NCBI GenBank assembly: GCA_022984795.1 | Contig: JALIHJ010000055.1 | Location: 114,978-178,977 of the forward strand | Source of the DNA: Fabrea salina | Lineage: Eukaryota; Ciliophora; Heterotrichea; Heterotrichida; Fabreidae | Direction: 5' to 3' | DNA: 64,000 nt | In this document: in pieces, positions 51,241 through 60,014 of the stretch | Position numbering within the stretch: position 1 is the first letter of the stretch | Layout: the number at the start of each line of letters is the position of its first letter | Notes under the pieces: generated by a model | The model's input: the letters and a program-made list of their open reading frames with translations, nothing else | Databases searched by the model: none | Told to the model about the DNA's origin: nothing | Program-made: the position numbers and the translations under genes

Positions 51241-51657
51241 AATGGAAAACTAACTCTGGATTAGAAGTCTTCTGGCATGGGTGTTTGGACTATCTACTTT
51301 AGCGAGTGAAAAGAAACTCGGCAGAATTTGAGACAAGAACCCATTGTGATGGACTCATGGAGATTTCAGGACTGGCAGAGTTCTATGTTAGTATTGACTA
51401 TCTGGTCCAACATGCAGATCTGAGTATCATATGGTATTAAGAGAACTTCACGAAGCCACTCCACAGATCTAAAGCCACAGCAATACAAACAAACTTCGCA
51501 AAAACTAAATTTTAATGAAAGAAACACTTCTAACTTAAAACAAGCGGCAAAAGACCCAGTGGTCTCTTAAGAGAGTCCCTAAGGACTAGCTAGACTATAA
51601 ACATAAGTAAATTAGCTTGCAAAGTGCCCTGATCTAACTAATTTTTTCGAAGGATTA
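51241..51657. other. Intergenic DNA, about 0.4 kb, no gene supported
   Basis: Short open stretches only; the longest (about 51306-51440) is about 45 codons with no recognisable product. It separates the tandem repeat from the 2016-residue gene. Confidence 0.5.
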
Positions 51658-54600
51658 ATGGCGTTTATAATGTTATTTTTCTTGGTTTTGTGCCTTGAAA
51701 TCAAAGGGCTATTCGCTAACTATGAAGCCAAAAGAGTCACCCTGCAAGGAACTGACGCCTCGGGCAAAGGAATTGCGACCCGTGTGGACTTTGAGAACGA
51801 ATTAACTGACCCGGTAGTTATCGCCAATGTTGCTAGTATTGAAAGCGAAAACCCTGTGACTTGCAGAATATCTAACTTAACCTCTACTGGGTTTAACCTG
51901 ATGTTAGAACCCACTGGCAATCAAACTGAAAGAGAAAACCATCCACCTGAAGACGTTTGTTATTTCGCAGTGGACCTCAATCAATTGCCTGCTGTCATGG
52001 ACGGTGGAAAACTGGAATTGGGAGCAGCTGAGTGGACTAATGTGACATTTAACTCTTCTTTTCAAAATGATCCTGCTATTCTGGCCTTCGTTCAAACCAA
52101 CAACAATGAGTATGTAAACGTCAGGATTAGTTTTTTTTCTTCAACTGGATTCAAAATTACCCTTGACGACCTTAGTCAGGATGGTATGAGTAATGACGTA
52201 ATTGGCCAACCAGAAGTTGTAGGGTGGGTAGCTATTCCTCAAGGAATTCATAGTTCTGAAATAAAAGCTCAAGCCAAGATTAGCTTTTCTAACTATGATT
52301 TATCAGTAAAACCTGATGGATTTTTTGACAAGGAAGACGTGTTTGTTGCTGCTGTTATGACGTATCAAGACGACCATGGATCATACGTGAGAGGGTACAG
52401 CTCTAGTGAAAATGAAGGTTTCAGATTAAGGACAGAAGAAAGTAGAATTGCTAACGACGAACAATTCTATCCACTTGAAGGCATTTCATGGATAGCATTC
52501 CACAGTTGCTGTTATGTTTATGAATTCTTACAAAGTTACTGTCCAAGTGGGTTCTCCAAGGAATCATCCGAGTGCACCAAGCAACTAAGTCCTGTGTTCC
52601 AACTGGCTTTCAACCGAATAAACGACACCATTGAAGAAGAAGCCCAAGGAATCAGGATTTCTACTGGAGAAGACTCTTCTTTCTACCCTGATTACAAAGG
52701 AACTGATCCATGGCCTGCTTACAAAAGAGGCTATTATTTTTCAAATGGTTTATACATGAGTTTCCCCGATGCTTCCGAAGCTGAGTTTACTTTTGCACCT
52801 TACTTTACGATAACTGCTTGGGTGCGTGTCCATTGGTCTGGAACCTTCATTACAAAAAAATCTAACTCCCAGGACTACTTAGCATTCGGAACAGTAGAGG
52901 AACCTCCTAAACTGAAACTGAAACTAAGACTTAAGGACAACACAAATTTCGAATTTACTTCTAGTACAGGTATTGATTATTTTGAGTGGAAATTTGTCTG
53001 GGCAAAAGTATTCACGGACTCTACCCTCAAAGCTGAGCTGGGACTCAATCTGGCTACTGAATTGAAGTCTATTGAAAACTCTTGGTTTTCTGACGTAAAA
53101 GAAGACTACACAATAATCATTGGAAGTGAGGCGGATTCTGGTTCAATCGAAAATAAATTCAACGGATTCTTATATGAAATAAGAATATACAACGAAAACT
53201 TTGACGCTGCTACCCTAGTTACAGAAGCATGCTCTGAAGATTGTGGAGTATGTCCTAGCGACGGGAACTGCATTCCTTCCTGCAGCCCAACTGCATTCTG
53301 GACAGGAGATGAATTTGACTCTTGTGGAATGTGCGATATGTATTGCTTTAAAACGTGCACAAGATCAGAGGACTGCAACTTATGCGTAGATCAACTTTGT
53401 GAAGTATGCATTGATTTCGAAATTTGCTCAAGTTGCACACAAAACGCTACACTGCAAGCAGGAACTTGCGAATGTAATTCAGGCCACTTCCAGGAAAAAG
53501 ATGTTTGCTCTCCGTGTATCACTGGTTGCGCCAACTGCAATAACTCTACTACTTGTTTGGAGTGCTCAGACGGCTACGTATTACTTGAGGGAGTTTGTTA
53601 TGACAAGTGTACACTTTGCAGTAACTGTGATGCGGATAAAAACTGTTTGGAATGTGTGGAGAGCGCTGCAAAGAACGAAGATGGACTCTGCCAGTGTGTT
53701 AATAACTCCACTCTAACTGGTGAAAACTGTGTGTGTAATGATGGGCTCTTAGCTGTACAAGGAGGTTGCTATGCGGACTGCGAAAGCCTTTGTGGAAATT
53801 GTGATTATCCTAACCAAGAATGTCTGGAATGCGCCAAAAACGCTACGAAGAATGCACAAGGAACATGTGAATGTGTTAAGAACTCCACTCTAATTGGTGA
53901 AAACTGTGTGTGCGATGATGGACTCTTAGCTGTACAAGGAGGTTGCTACGCAGACTGCGAAAGCCTTTGCAAAGACTGTGACTACTCTAACCTAGAATGC
54001 CTCAAATGCGTAGACAACGGTGCAAAGAATGCAGAAGGAGTTTGTGAGTGTTCAGAAGGCTTTGAAATTGGTAGTTCAGGAGACGCTTGCTACCCAGAGT
54101 GCAATGACTTGTGCTTAAATTGCTTAGATGGAAAATGCACTCAATGCGCATCTCTTTCTGAGCTAAAATCCCAAAACACTTGTGCATGTGTAGACAATGC
54201 TTCCCAACAACAAGGTGCTTCACAGTGCACTTGCAACTCGGGTTATGAAGCTGTCTCTGGCAACTGTGTATCGTGCCAAGTTTACTTCCAGCCTTCAGAG
54301 GTTTCAGCTCACTTTTCTGAGAAGTACACCAAGATCCTGGTTGGGTTCAGTGCAGAGTCATCTACTAGTTTCTCGAGTTGTCAGTACTTGATTGACGAGT
54401 CTTCTCTGGAGAAACTGGGGCAGAACCCCAAGTGCACTTGGGAGAACTCTACTATGTTGGTGGTGAGTCTGGGCTCTAACTTCACTATCCGCAACGAAGC
54501 CCTGAAACTGAATGCCTTCAACATCCTTAAAAAGGAAGGAGAGTGTTCCTTCGACTACTCCGACTTAGAACCAGTGGCTGAGTACAAGTACCCAGTGCCT

Positions 54601-57600
54601 ACTCCTTCAGCCAAGCTTTCAGCTCCTTACTCCTACAGCATTCCTTGTGCCACCAAGTCACTGCAAGTATCAGCAGAGAAGTCAACTGGAAGAGCTGGTG
54701 GGTCTCTTAGTTATGATTGGAGTCAGTTGAGTGGCCCTTCCAACATCGACTTGTCTTCTCAGACTGAGAGTGTTCTTAGCATTCCCAAAACTCAGCTTTC
54801 AGAAGGAGACTACACTTTCAAGGTGTCCATATCAAACACTTTTGATCGCTCAGACTCAGCAGAGATTTCAGTGAAGGCTAAGGAAGCAGAGGCCTTGTCA
54901 GTGCAGATTGATGCTGGCAGCCAAATCTCAATCAAGAGTGGAGACTCTCTTAAAGTCAAAGCCTATGTTGAGAGTTTCTGTGGAAAGAGTTCTTCAGTCC
55001 AGTATGCTTGGAACTATGAAGGACTCAGCAGTGAAGGAGAAGCACCTGGAAACCCTAGTGCAGTCATTGGCAACTCTAGGCAGTCACACGTCCTCATAAT
55101 AAAAGAAGGCGATCTCCAAGCAGGCTATACTTATGTGTTCAAGGCCACTGCTCACGAAGGAGAGAGTCAGGGAGAAGCCTTTTTGTACGTGACTGTTGAA
55201 AGCTCTCCTCTGGTAGCTGTGCTTAAAAAGACTGACGGACAGATCTCCAACGGAAAAGACCTGAGACTGGATGCCAGTGAGTCCTACGACCCAGACAACT
55301 CGCAAGGTTCACTGGAGTTTGAGTGGACTTGCACTGAACCTGGCAAAGACTTCTGTGAAAGCACTTCTGGAGAGCAGTTACTAGACACCCAACAAACCGG
55401 GTCTATGCTACAAATTGAGTCTGAGGAACTAAGACCTGGAGCCTTCTACTACTTCTGCGTGAAGGTTTCCAAGGACACCAGAGAAGACCAGAAGTGTGTG
55501 GAACTAGAAGTAGTAGAAAGGGGCGACAAGGAGATCAAGGTACCTAAACCTCTTTTCAAGATCAATTACTTGTGGGAACTCTTGGTTCTACTTTCAGTCC
55601 AAGGCTCCCTCGAAGACAATGTGCAGTGGACCCAAGTGCTAGGACCCAGCCTTACTCCTACAACTCCTTTAAACAACCCCTACATCTACTTCCCTCCTGA
55701 GTCAATGACTTCAGGTTCTTACTACTCCTGGCAAGCAACCCTTTCTAGTTCAACAGGCTCACTCACCACCACTATTTCCTGGAACACTAATGTAGGACCT
55801 TCATGTTTAGGAGGCTTGGAAATGAGTCCTTCTGCAGGTTCTGCTCTTTCCACTGACTTTGAGTTAAGCATTACTGACTGCTTTGACGGTGACGAAGAAG
55901 ACTACCCCTTATTCTACTCCTTTGGACTCATGTGGCATGGCTTCTACATTCCCTTGGCTCCTCCTAGACTCTCCAACAAAGTGACTACTAAGTTGCTGCC
56001 TGGCACTAACACCCTTTTTGCCATGGTGTGTGACTCAATGCGGAGTTGCGAGTACTACAAACAGTCCTTCACCATAGGTTCAGTATCTACAAGAAGATTA
56101 GAGGAGAAGTCTGTGTCCCAAACCTTCTTGGAAGATGTTAAGTACCCCGAACTCATTCCTGGCACTGTACTTATGTACTGTGAGAGTCTTGAACTAGAAC
56201 AAGAAGCCATTACAACCATGCTGTCTAAACTCAAAGAGTTCTCTCAGGGCCTAGAGGAGGTTGAAAAATCCACCTACAGCAACATCATTGGGGCGATTTC
56301 AGCCATGATAAGTGAAGAAAACACCAACGAATCTCAAACTCTGGAACTAGTAGACCTGGCTTTGTCCATGCTGGACTTTGAACTAGAAATACTCCAAGAA
56401 GACACTGAACTACTCATGGACAGTGCAAAAAGCCTGATTGAAAAGTTCAACTTAAACAACAAAGTACTCAAGAAGAGCCAAGAACTCATCAGCAAAGTGT
56501 TCAACAAGTACTCCAAAAACTCCACTCCTGGAGATCAGCCTAGAAGCATTGAACTGAAAAACGTCACCACATATAGAATGACTGAAAGACTTGAAAATTT
56601 CAAGAACACTACTTTCAGCATTTTTGACTCCAATATAACTCTTCCAGAATCACTCCCTTTCTCCGACAGCGATGTTGTAGACATGGAAGTAACTACCTAC
56701 AGCCAAGCAGGTAATTACTCAGACATTGTTGACTTAAGTTTCTTCAAAGCAGGAACTTACTCTGGCTTTGAGTTAAGTCTCCAAGACAGGTCTCTTTACT
56801 CCCTTAGCAACTTAACTGAGCCCATTACTGTTGAAATTCCTTTCCATGACGTCAGTGTTGAAAACTGGAGCTGTGCATACCTAAAAGACGAAGAGTGGGT
56901 ACAAGAAGGCTGTGAAGTCATAGAAGTCAACAACAACTCAGCCATTATTAATACAACTCACACCTCAATTTTCAGTTTACAACCTAAAAAAGTAGAGTCA
57001 GTGGTACCAACAGAAGAAATTGAGCCAGAAACTTCTGATAGTGGATGCTCCCGCAGTTACATTCCTTTGTACTTGATGTCAGGAGTACTAGCAATTGGAG
57101 TTTCATTAACAATTACTTGGATAATGTTGGACAAGAAAGTTGTGCAAAGCAATTCAGCAAAAGAGGTCTATGAAACTGAAAAAGAGTACGAAGCTTTAGC
57201 AAGAGTGAGTTCGAAAGAAACACCTGAAATTGTAGAAACTCCCAAGTCTTCAAGCACTAAAATATTCCTGGAGAATCACTTAACTTTGAGTTTGTTCTTT
57301 AGCAAAGAAAAAGCATTTTCTTTAGCTTACTTGACAGCAGAGTATATGATTTTGGGAGGACTAATCGGAGTGTTTACATGGATTATGAGAGACACTGACT
57401 CAGAAGACAAAGAAAGCGACGAGTTTAGCATGGAAGAAGTCTATATTGTTTTGATAGCCTCAGGGATCACTTTGCTTGTGATTGGGGTTTGTGAAATACT
57501 TAATAAGATACTGGCTGGCTTTTTTAAACTCGCAACTGTACTAGTTGCAGCTGCATTGGGCTTAGCTTGCTTCTTACTCAGCGGCTACTTATGCTCAGAA

Positions 57601-57708
57601 TTCTGTGCAGTTTGGAGTGTCCTTTGGACTTATTCCTTCTTGTTAGGAGTGGCTCTAGAAGTGTTGTTTTCTCAATCTTTAAGAGCTCTTATCAAAAGAT
57701 TCTTTTAA
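51658..57708 (+). CDS. Giant surface protein: H-type lectin-like, LamG, Cys-rich, REJ/PKD and GPS-like region, polytopic end
   Basis: This 2016-residue protein has a signal peptide (about 1-20), then beta-sandwich segments with the pattern of H-type lectins (VTFNSSFQNDPAILAF, about 110-205). A LamG-like domain follows (about 310-520, SFYPDYKGTDPWPAYKRGYYF). Cys-rich repeats (about 525-880) include a near-perfect 59-residue duplication. REJ/PKD-like segments follow (about 960-1300, for example SLSYDWSQLSGPSNIDLSSQ), then a helical region (about 1510-1640). A GPS-like end (WSCAYLKDEEWVQEGC ... THTSIFSL, about 1740-1771) lacks the usual C-x-C. Five or so membrane helices follow (first about 1801-1825). 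The order matches polycystin-1/REJ proteins without a PLAT domain. A role in adhesion or mating recognition is plausible. Confidence 0.72.
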   Translation: MAFIMLFFLVLCLEIKGLFANYEAKRVTLQGTDASGKGIATRVDFENELTDPVVIANVASIESENPVTCRISNLTSTGFNLMLEPTGNQTERENHPPEDVCYFAVDLNQLPAVMDGGKLELGAAEWTNVTFNSSFQNDPAILAFVQTNNNEYVNVRISFFSSTGFKITLDDLSQDGMSNDVIGQPEVVGWVAIPQGIHSSEIKAQAKISFSNYDLSVKPDGFFDKEDVFVAAVMTYQDDHGSYVRGYSSSENEGFRLRTEESRIANDEQFYPLEGISWIAFHSCCYVYEFLQSYCPSGFSKESSECTKQLSPVFQLAFNRINDTIEEEAQGIRISTGEDSSFYPDYKGTDPWPAYKRGYYFSNGLYMSFPDASEAEFTFAPYFTITAWVRVHWSGTFITKKSNSQDYLAFGTVEEPPKLKLKLRLKDNTNFEFTSSTGIDYFEWKFVWAKVFTDSTLKAELGLNLATELKSIENSWFSDVKEDYTIIIGSEADSGSIENKFNGFLYEIRIYNENFDAATLVTEACSEDCGVCPSDGNCIPSCSPTAFWTGDEFDSCGMCDMYCFKTCTRSEDCNLCVDQLCEVCIDFEICSSCTQNATLQAGTCECNSGHFQEKDVCSPCITGCANCNNSTTCLECSDGYVLLEGVCYDKCTLCSNCDADKNCLECVESAAKNEDGLCQCVNNSTLTGENCVCNDGLLAVQGGCYADCESLCGNCDYPNQECLECAKNATKNAQGTCECVKNSTLIGENCVCDDGLLAVQGGCYADCESLCKDCDYSNLECLKCVDNGAKNAEGVCECSEGFEIGSSGDACYPECNDLCLNCLDGKCTQCASLSELKSQNTCACVDNASQQQGASQCTCNSGYEAVSGNCVSCQVYFQPSEVSAHFSEKYTKILVGFSAESSTSFSSCQYLIDESSLEKLGQNPKCTWENSTMLVVSLGSNFTIRNEALKLNAFNILKKEGECSFDYSDLEPVAEYKYPVPTPSAKLSAPYSYSIPCATKSLQVSAEKSTGRAGGSLSYDWSQLSGPSNIDLSSQTESVLSIPKTQLSEGDYTFKVSISNTFDRSDSAEISVKAKEAEALSVQIDAGSQISIKSGDSLKVKAYVESFCGKSSSVQYAWNYEGLSSEGEAPGNPSAVIGNSRQSHVLIIKEGDLQAGYTYVFKATAHEGESQGEAFLYVTVESSPLVAVLKKTDGQISNGKDLRLDASESYDPDNSQGSLEFEWTCTEPGKDFCESTSGEQLLDTQQTGSMLQIESEELRPGAFYYFCVKVSKDTREDQKCVELEVVERGDKEIKVPKPLFKINYLWELLVLLSVQGSLEDNVQWTQVLGPSLTPTTPLNNPYIYFPPESMTSGSYYSWQATLSSSTGSLTTTISWNTNVGPSCLGGLEMSPSAGSALSTDFELSITDCFDGDEEDYPLFYSFGLMWHGFYIPLAPPRLSNKVTTKLLPGTNTLFAMVCDSMRSCEYYKQSFTIGSVSTRRLEEKSVSQTFLEDVKYPELIPGTVLMYCESLELEQEAITTMLSKLKEFSQGLEEVEKSTYSNIIGAISAMISEENTNESQTLELVDLALSMLDFELEILQEDTELLMDSAKSLIEKFNLNNKVLKKSQELISKVFNKYSKNSTPGDQPRSIELKNVTTYRMTERLENFKNTTFSIFDSNITLPESLPFSDSDVVDMEVTTYSQAGNYSDIVDLSFFKAGTYSGFELSLQDRSLYSLSNLTEPITVEIPFHDVSVENWSCAYLKDEEWVQEGCEVIEVNNNSAIINTTHTSIFSLQPKKVESVVPTEEIEPETSDSGCSRSYIPLYLMSGVLAIGVSLTITWIMLDKKVVQSNSAKEVYETEKEYEALARVSSKETPEIVETPKSSSTKIFLENHLTLSLFFSKEKAFSLAYLTAEYMILGGLIGVFTWIMRDTDSEDKESDEFSMEEVYIVLIASGITLLVIGVCEILNKILAGFFKLATVLVAAALGLACFLLSGYLCSEFCAVWSVLWTYSFLLGVALEVLFSQSLRALIKRFF
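53704..54057 (+). repeat. 177-bp tandem duplication inside the giant surface gene
   Basis: Copy 1 starts at 53704 and copy 2 at 53881. The first 100 nt are nearly identical (AACTCCACTCTAA.TGGTGA), the remainder diverges more. Unit length is 59 codons, so the frame is kept. Confidence 0.85.
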
Positions 57709-57892
57709 CTAACTAACAGTTCTTAATCAAACCTAGATGCTAGCTTAGAGTGCTTCTACACATTCTAAGAGTTATTACAGTTATCATAATACTTAAGTTG
57801 TAATCAGTGAGTTTTCCCTTAAGTAGCTAGAATAGCAACTATTTATCAGTGTTCAAAAGTCTTATTGAAGAGAACTCTTATCATTTGAATAA

Positions 57893-59938
57893 TTAATTTT
57901 TGCCTTTCTTAAAAAGAACTTTTTCAAGACCGATGAAAGGACTCTCAATCATGAGGTAAACAGGAACTGCTGCAGCAAAGGAACAAGGGACTCCCCACAA
58001 AGTGTCAATGAACAAGTTGGAGTCGCACAAGTAGTAACCTGTTTTCTGACTAGCAATAACTGTCCAAATAACTCCAAAGTGAATCAAGTAAGTTGAAAAC
58101 GACAGCCTTGCCAAAGGAGTCCACATACTTGCAGACAGCATACTGGCTACAAACTTGCCGTGGCCCAGCAACATAGGCAATAGCAAACAAGACAGTCCCA
58201 GTATAAACATAATCCTTGAACATCCGTACCAAAGATAGCGTTGGGAGTCTGTCCAGGTGTCGTGGCCATACTCGTAGCTCTGCTTCCAAGCAGTGTGCTC
58301 AATGAATATAAAGATGTTAACTAGTGCTGCTCCTAACAAGTAAAGGAACCACCTTATGGAGGTGCGGTCTATTGCTTTGCAAATGAAGTCCCCCACTTTG
58401 TCAAAAGAAGTTCCAGTCTTCTTCATGTGGTTTCTGGCGTAAAGAACCATGCCACAAGCAATCCCCAGGGCGTATGCTCCGCACCTGCAGTAAGGCTTTG
58501 AATATAGGTAGTTAAACCCGTTGTTCTCGGGGTCAGGCCCAGAAACGTACAAGTGGAAGTGCCTTGAAACAAAGACACCAGACAAAATGTTTAGCACAAG
58601 CATAGCTCCTACACAGCACCAACCAATTAGCTTGCGGGACTTGCAGTAAAAGTATAGTATGATTGGGGAGACCAAAAAGAACTGCATGTCATTGGCTAAG
58701 TACCAAGTCCACCCTAAGCACCCACTACCCTTTCCATCAGGTATAAAGTTGTTCAAAAACAAAAAGTTGGCGTACCAGTAGTCTTTGCAGTCACTGAAAA
58801 GACTGTCTCCTACAACCCAGTAAGGGCCATAGCCTATGTACTTAGTAAATGCCCACAAAAAGAACAACACAAATATGTAAGCTGGAAGGATTCTGAAGAA
58901 CCTGTGGAAGTACACTAGGAACCAGTCCTTTGGCCTAAAGCTGTTTACTCTTACTAACTGAGTCAAAAACAAGTAAGCCATTAGCATTCCCGACAACCAA
59001 AAGAAAGTGTCCACTGCATACTCACCTCCGTATATAAGAGCTACTTTGGTTTCACTTAGGTAAGGCCCAATTTCATAGTAGTTGTAAACTATGCTGTTAG
59101 TGCCCCTTAAAAGCACTACGTGGCCAACTACGACCCAGGAAATAGACATCACTCTTACAGCATTCATCACGTCAAGGGTGTTTCTTTCGCCAGTTCTTTC
59201 AGCACTTCTACTCACTAGCAGCATGTTTAGATTTCTGTATAGCGAGAAACATAGCAGTGCTTCTTCCAGTCCACTTTTAGGGCGTTCAGGCACAGGCTGG
59301 CCATTTTGGGTGCTTTCTTTTCCTTCAAGAGGAATCATGCTTTGCTTTGAGTCTTCCAGAAACTTTTTAGGCTCTAAAACCTGCAAGTAAAAGTCGAAGG
59401 CTGTGGCTAAACAAACAACCACAGACAAGATGACACAGAAAACCAGCATTGTAATGGCACCAGCATCTAGAGTGTGGAAGTTGGAGTGAATGTAGTCCTC
59501 GTTAAAGATCACTTCGGGTTGAGCTTCGCCAGCTGACTGAGTTAGCTTGTAGTTAGAAAACCTGTTTTTGATACTTTCGGTGAGTTCAGAGGTTTTTCTG
59601 CCCTCTTCGAGAAAACTCTCCAAAGACCCTAGGCCACCAAGGAGGTTACGAGCCATCATTTGGTAGTCCTGTTTAGTGCAGATGCTAGGTCCGCATACAG
59701 CCAGAACTGATGTGGGACCAAAAGCCAAAGTAGCATAACTAGCGCCTTCAAGATTATTACAACTAACAAAGTCGCCTAAGTCATTGATTCTGAAGCCACT
59801 GTAACTTGCCATGTAGCCTGTTTGGTCTTGAGGAATAATTTGTGACAAGCGAGCAGCAAATATTCTAGCAAGTTCAGCTTGGCACTCTGCAGATTGCCCG
59901 TTTGCAAGTAAAGGCAACAAAACCAGGAAAATCAGCAT
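57893..59938 (-). CDS. NRF-6-type acyltransferase 3 family membrane protein
   Basis: This 681-residue protein has a signal peptide (about 1-16) and an N-terminal Cys-containing extracellular domain typical of nose-resistant-to-fluoxetine (NRF) proteins (CQAELARIFAARL ... CGPSIC). A membrane helix follows (about 160-185), then the acyltransferase 3 domain with about ten helices, starting NAVRVMSISWVVVGHVVLL with the conserved His of the family near 271. The set VYFHRFFRILPAYIFVLF, LGWTWYLANDMQFFLVSP and LIHFGVIW is diagnostic. Such enzymes move acyl groups onto lipids or sugars across membranes; substrate here is unknown. It is divergent neither to nor from another gene at close range (gap 184 nt to the giant gene). 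Confidence 0.88.
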   Translation of the reverse strand: MLIFLVLLPLLANGQSAECQAELARIFAARLSQIIPQDQTGYMASYSGFRINDLGDFVSCNNLEGASYATLAFGPTSVLAVCGPSICTKQDYQMMARNLLGGLGSLESFLEEGRKTSELTESIKNRFSNYKLTQSAGEAQPEVIFNEDYIHSNFHTLDAGAITMLVFCVILSVVVCLATAFDFYLQVLEPKKFLEDSKQSMIPLEGKESTQNGQPVPERPKSGLEEALLCFSLYRNLNMLLVSRSAERTGERNTLDVMNAVRVMSISWVVVGHVVLLRGTNSIVYNYYEIGPYLSETKVALIYGGEYAVDTFFWLSGMLMAYLFLTQLVRVNSFRPKDWFLVYFHRFFRILPAYIFVLFFLWAFTKYIGYGPYWVVGDSLFSDCKDYWYANFLFLNNFIPDGKGSGCLGWTWYLANDMQFFLVSPIILYFYCKSRKLIGWCCVGAMLVLNILSGVFVSRHFHLYVSGPDPENNGFNYLYSKPYCRCGAYALGIACGMVLYARNHMKKTGTSFDKVGDFICKAIDRTSIRWFLYLLGAALVNIFIFIEHTAWKQSYEYGHDTWTDSQRYLWYGCSRIMFILGLSCLLLPMLLGHGKFVASMLSASMWTPLARLSFSTYLIHFGVIWTVIASQKTGYYLCDSNLFIDTLWGVPCSFAAAVPVYLMIESPFIGLEKVLFKKGKN

Positions 59939-60014
59939 TTTTATTAAGAATAGTTTTTTGGAGTGTTGTTTTCTTTATGATGCTTTTATAGTTAAGTCTT
60001 AGAGAATGCTTAAG

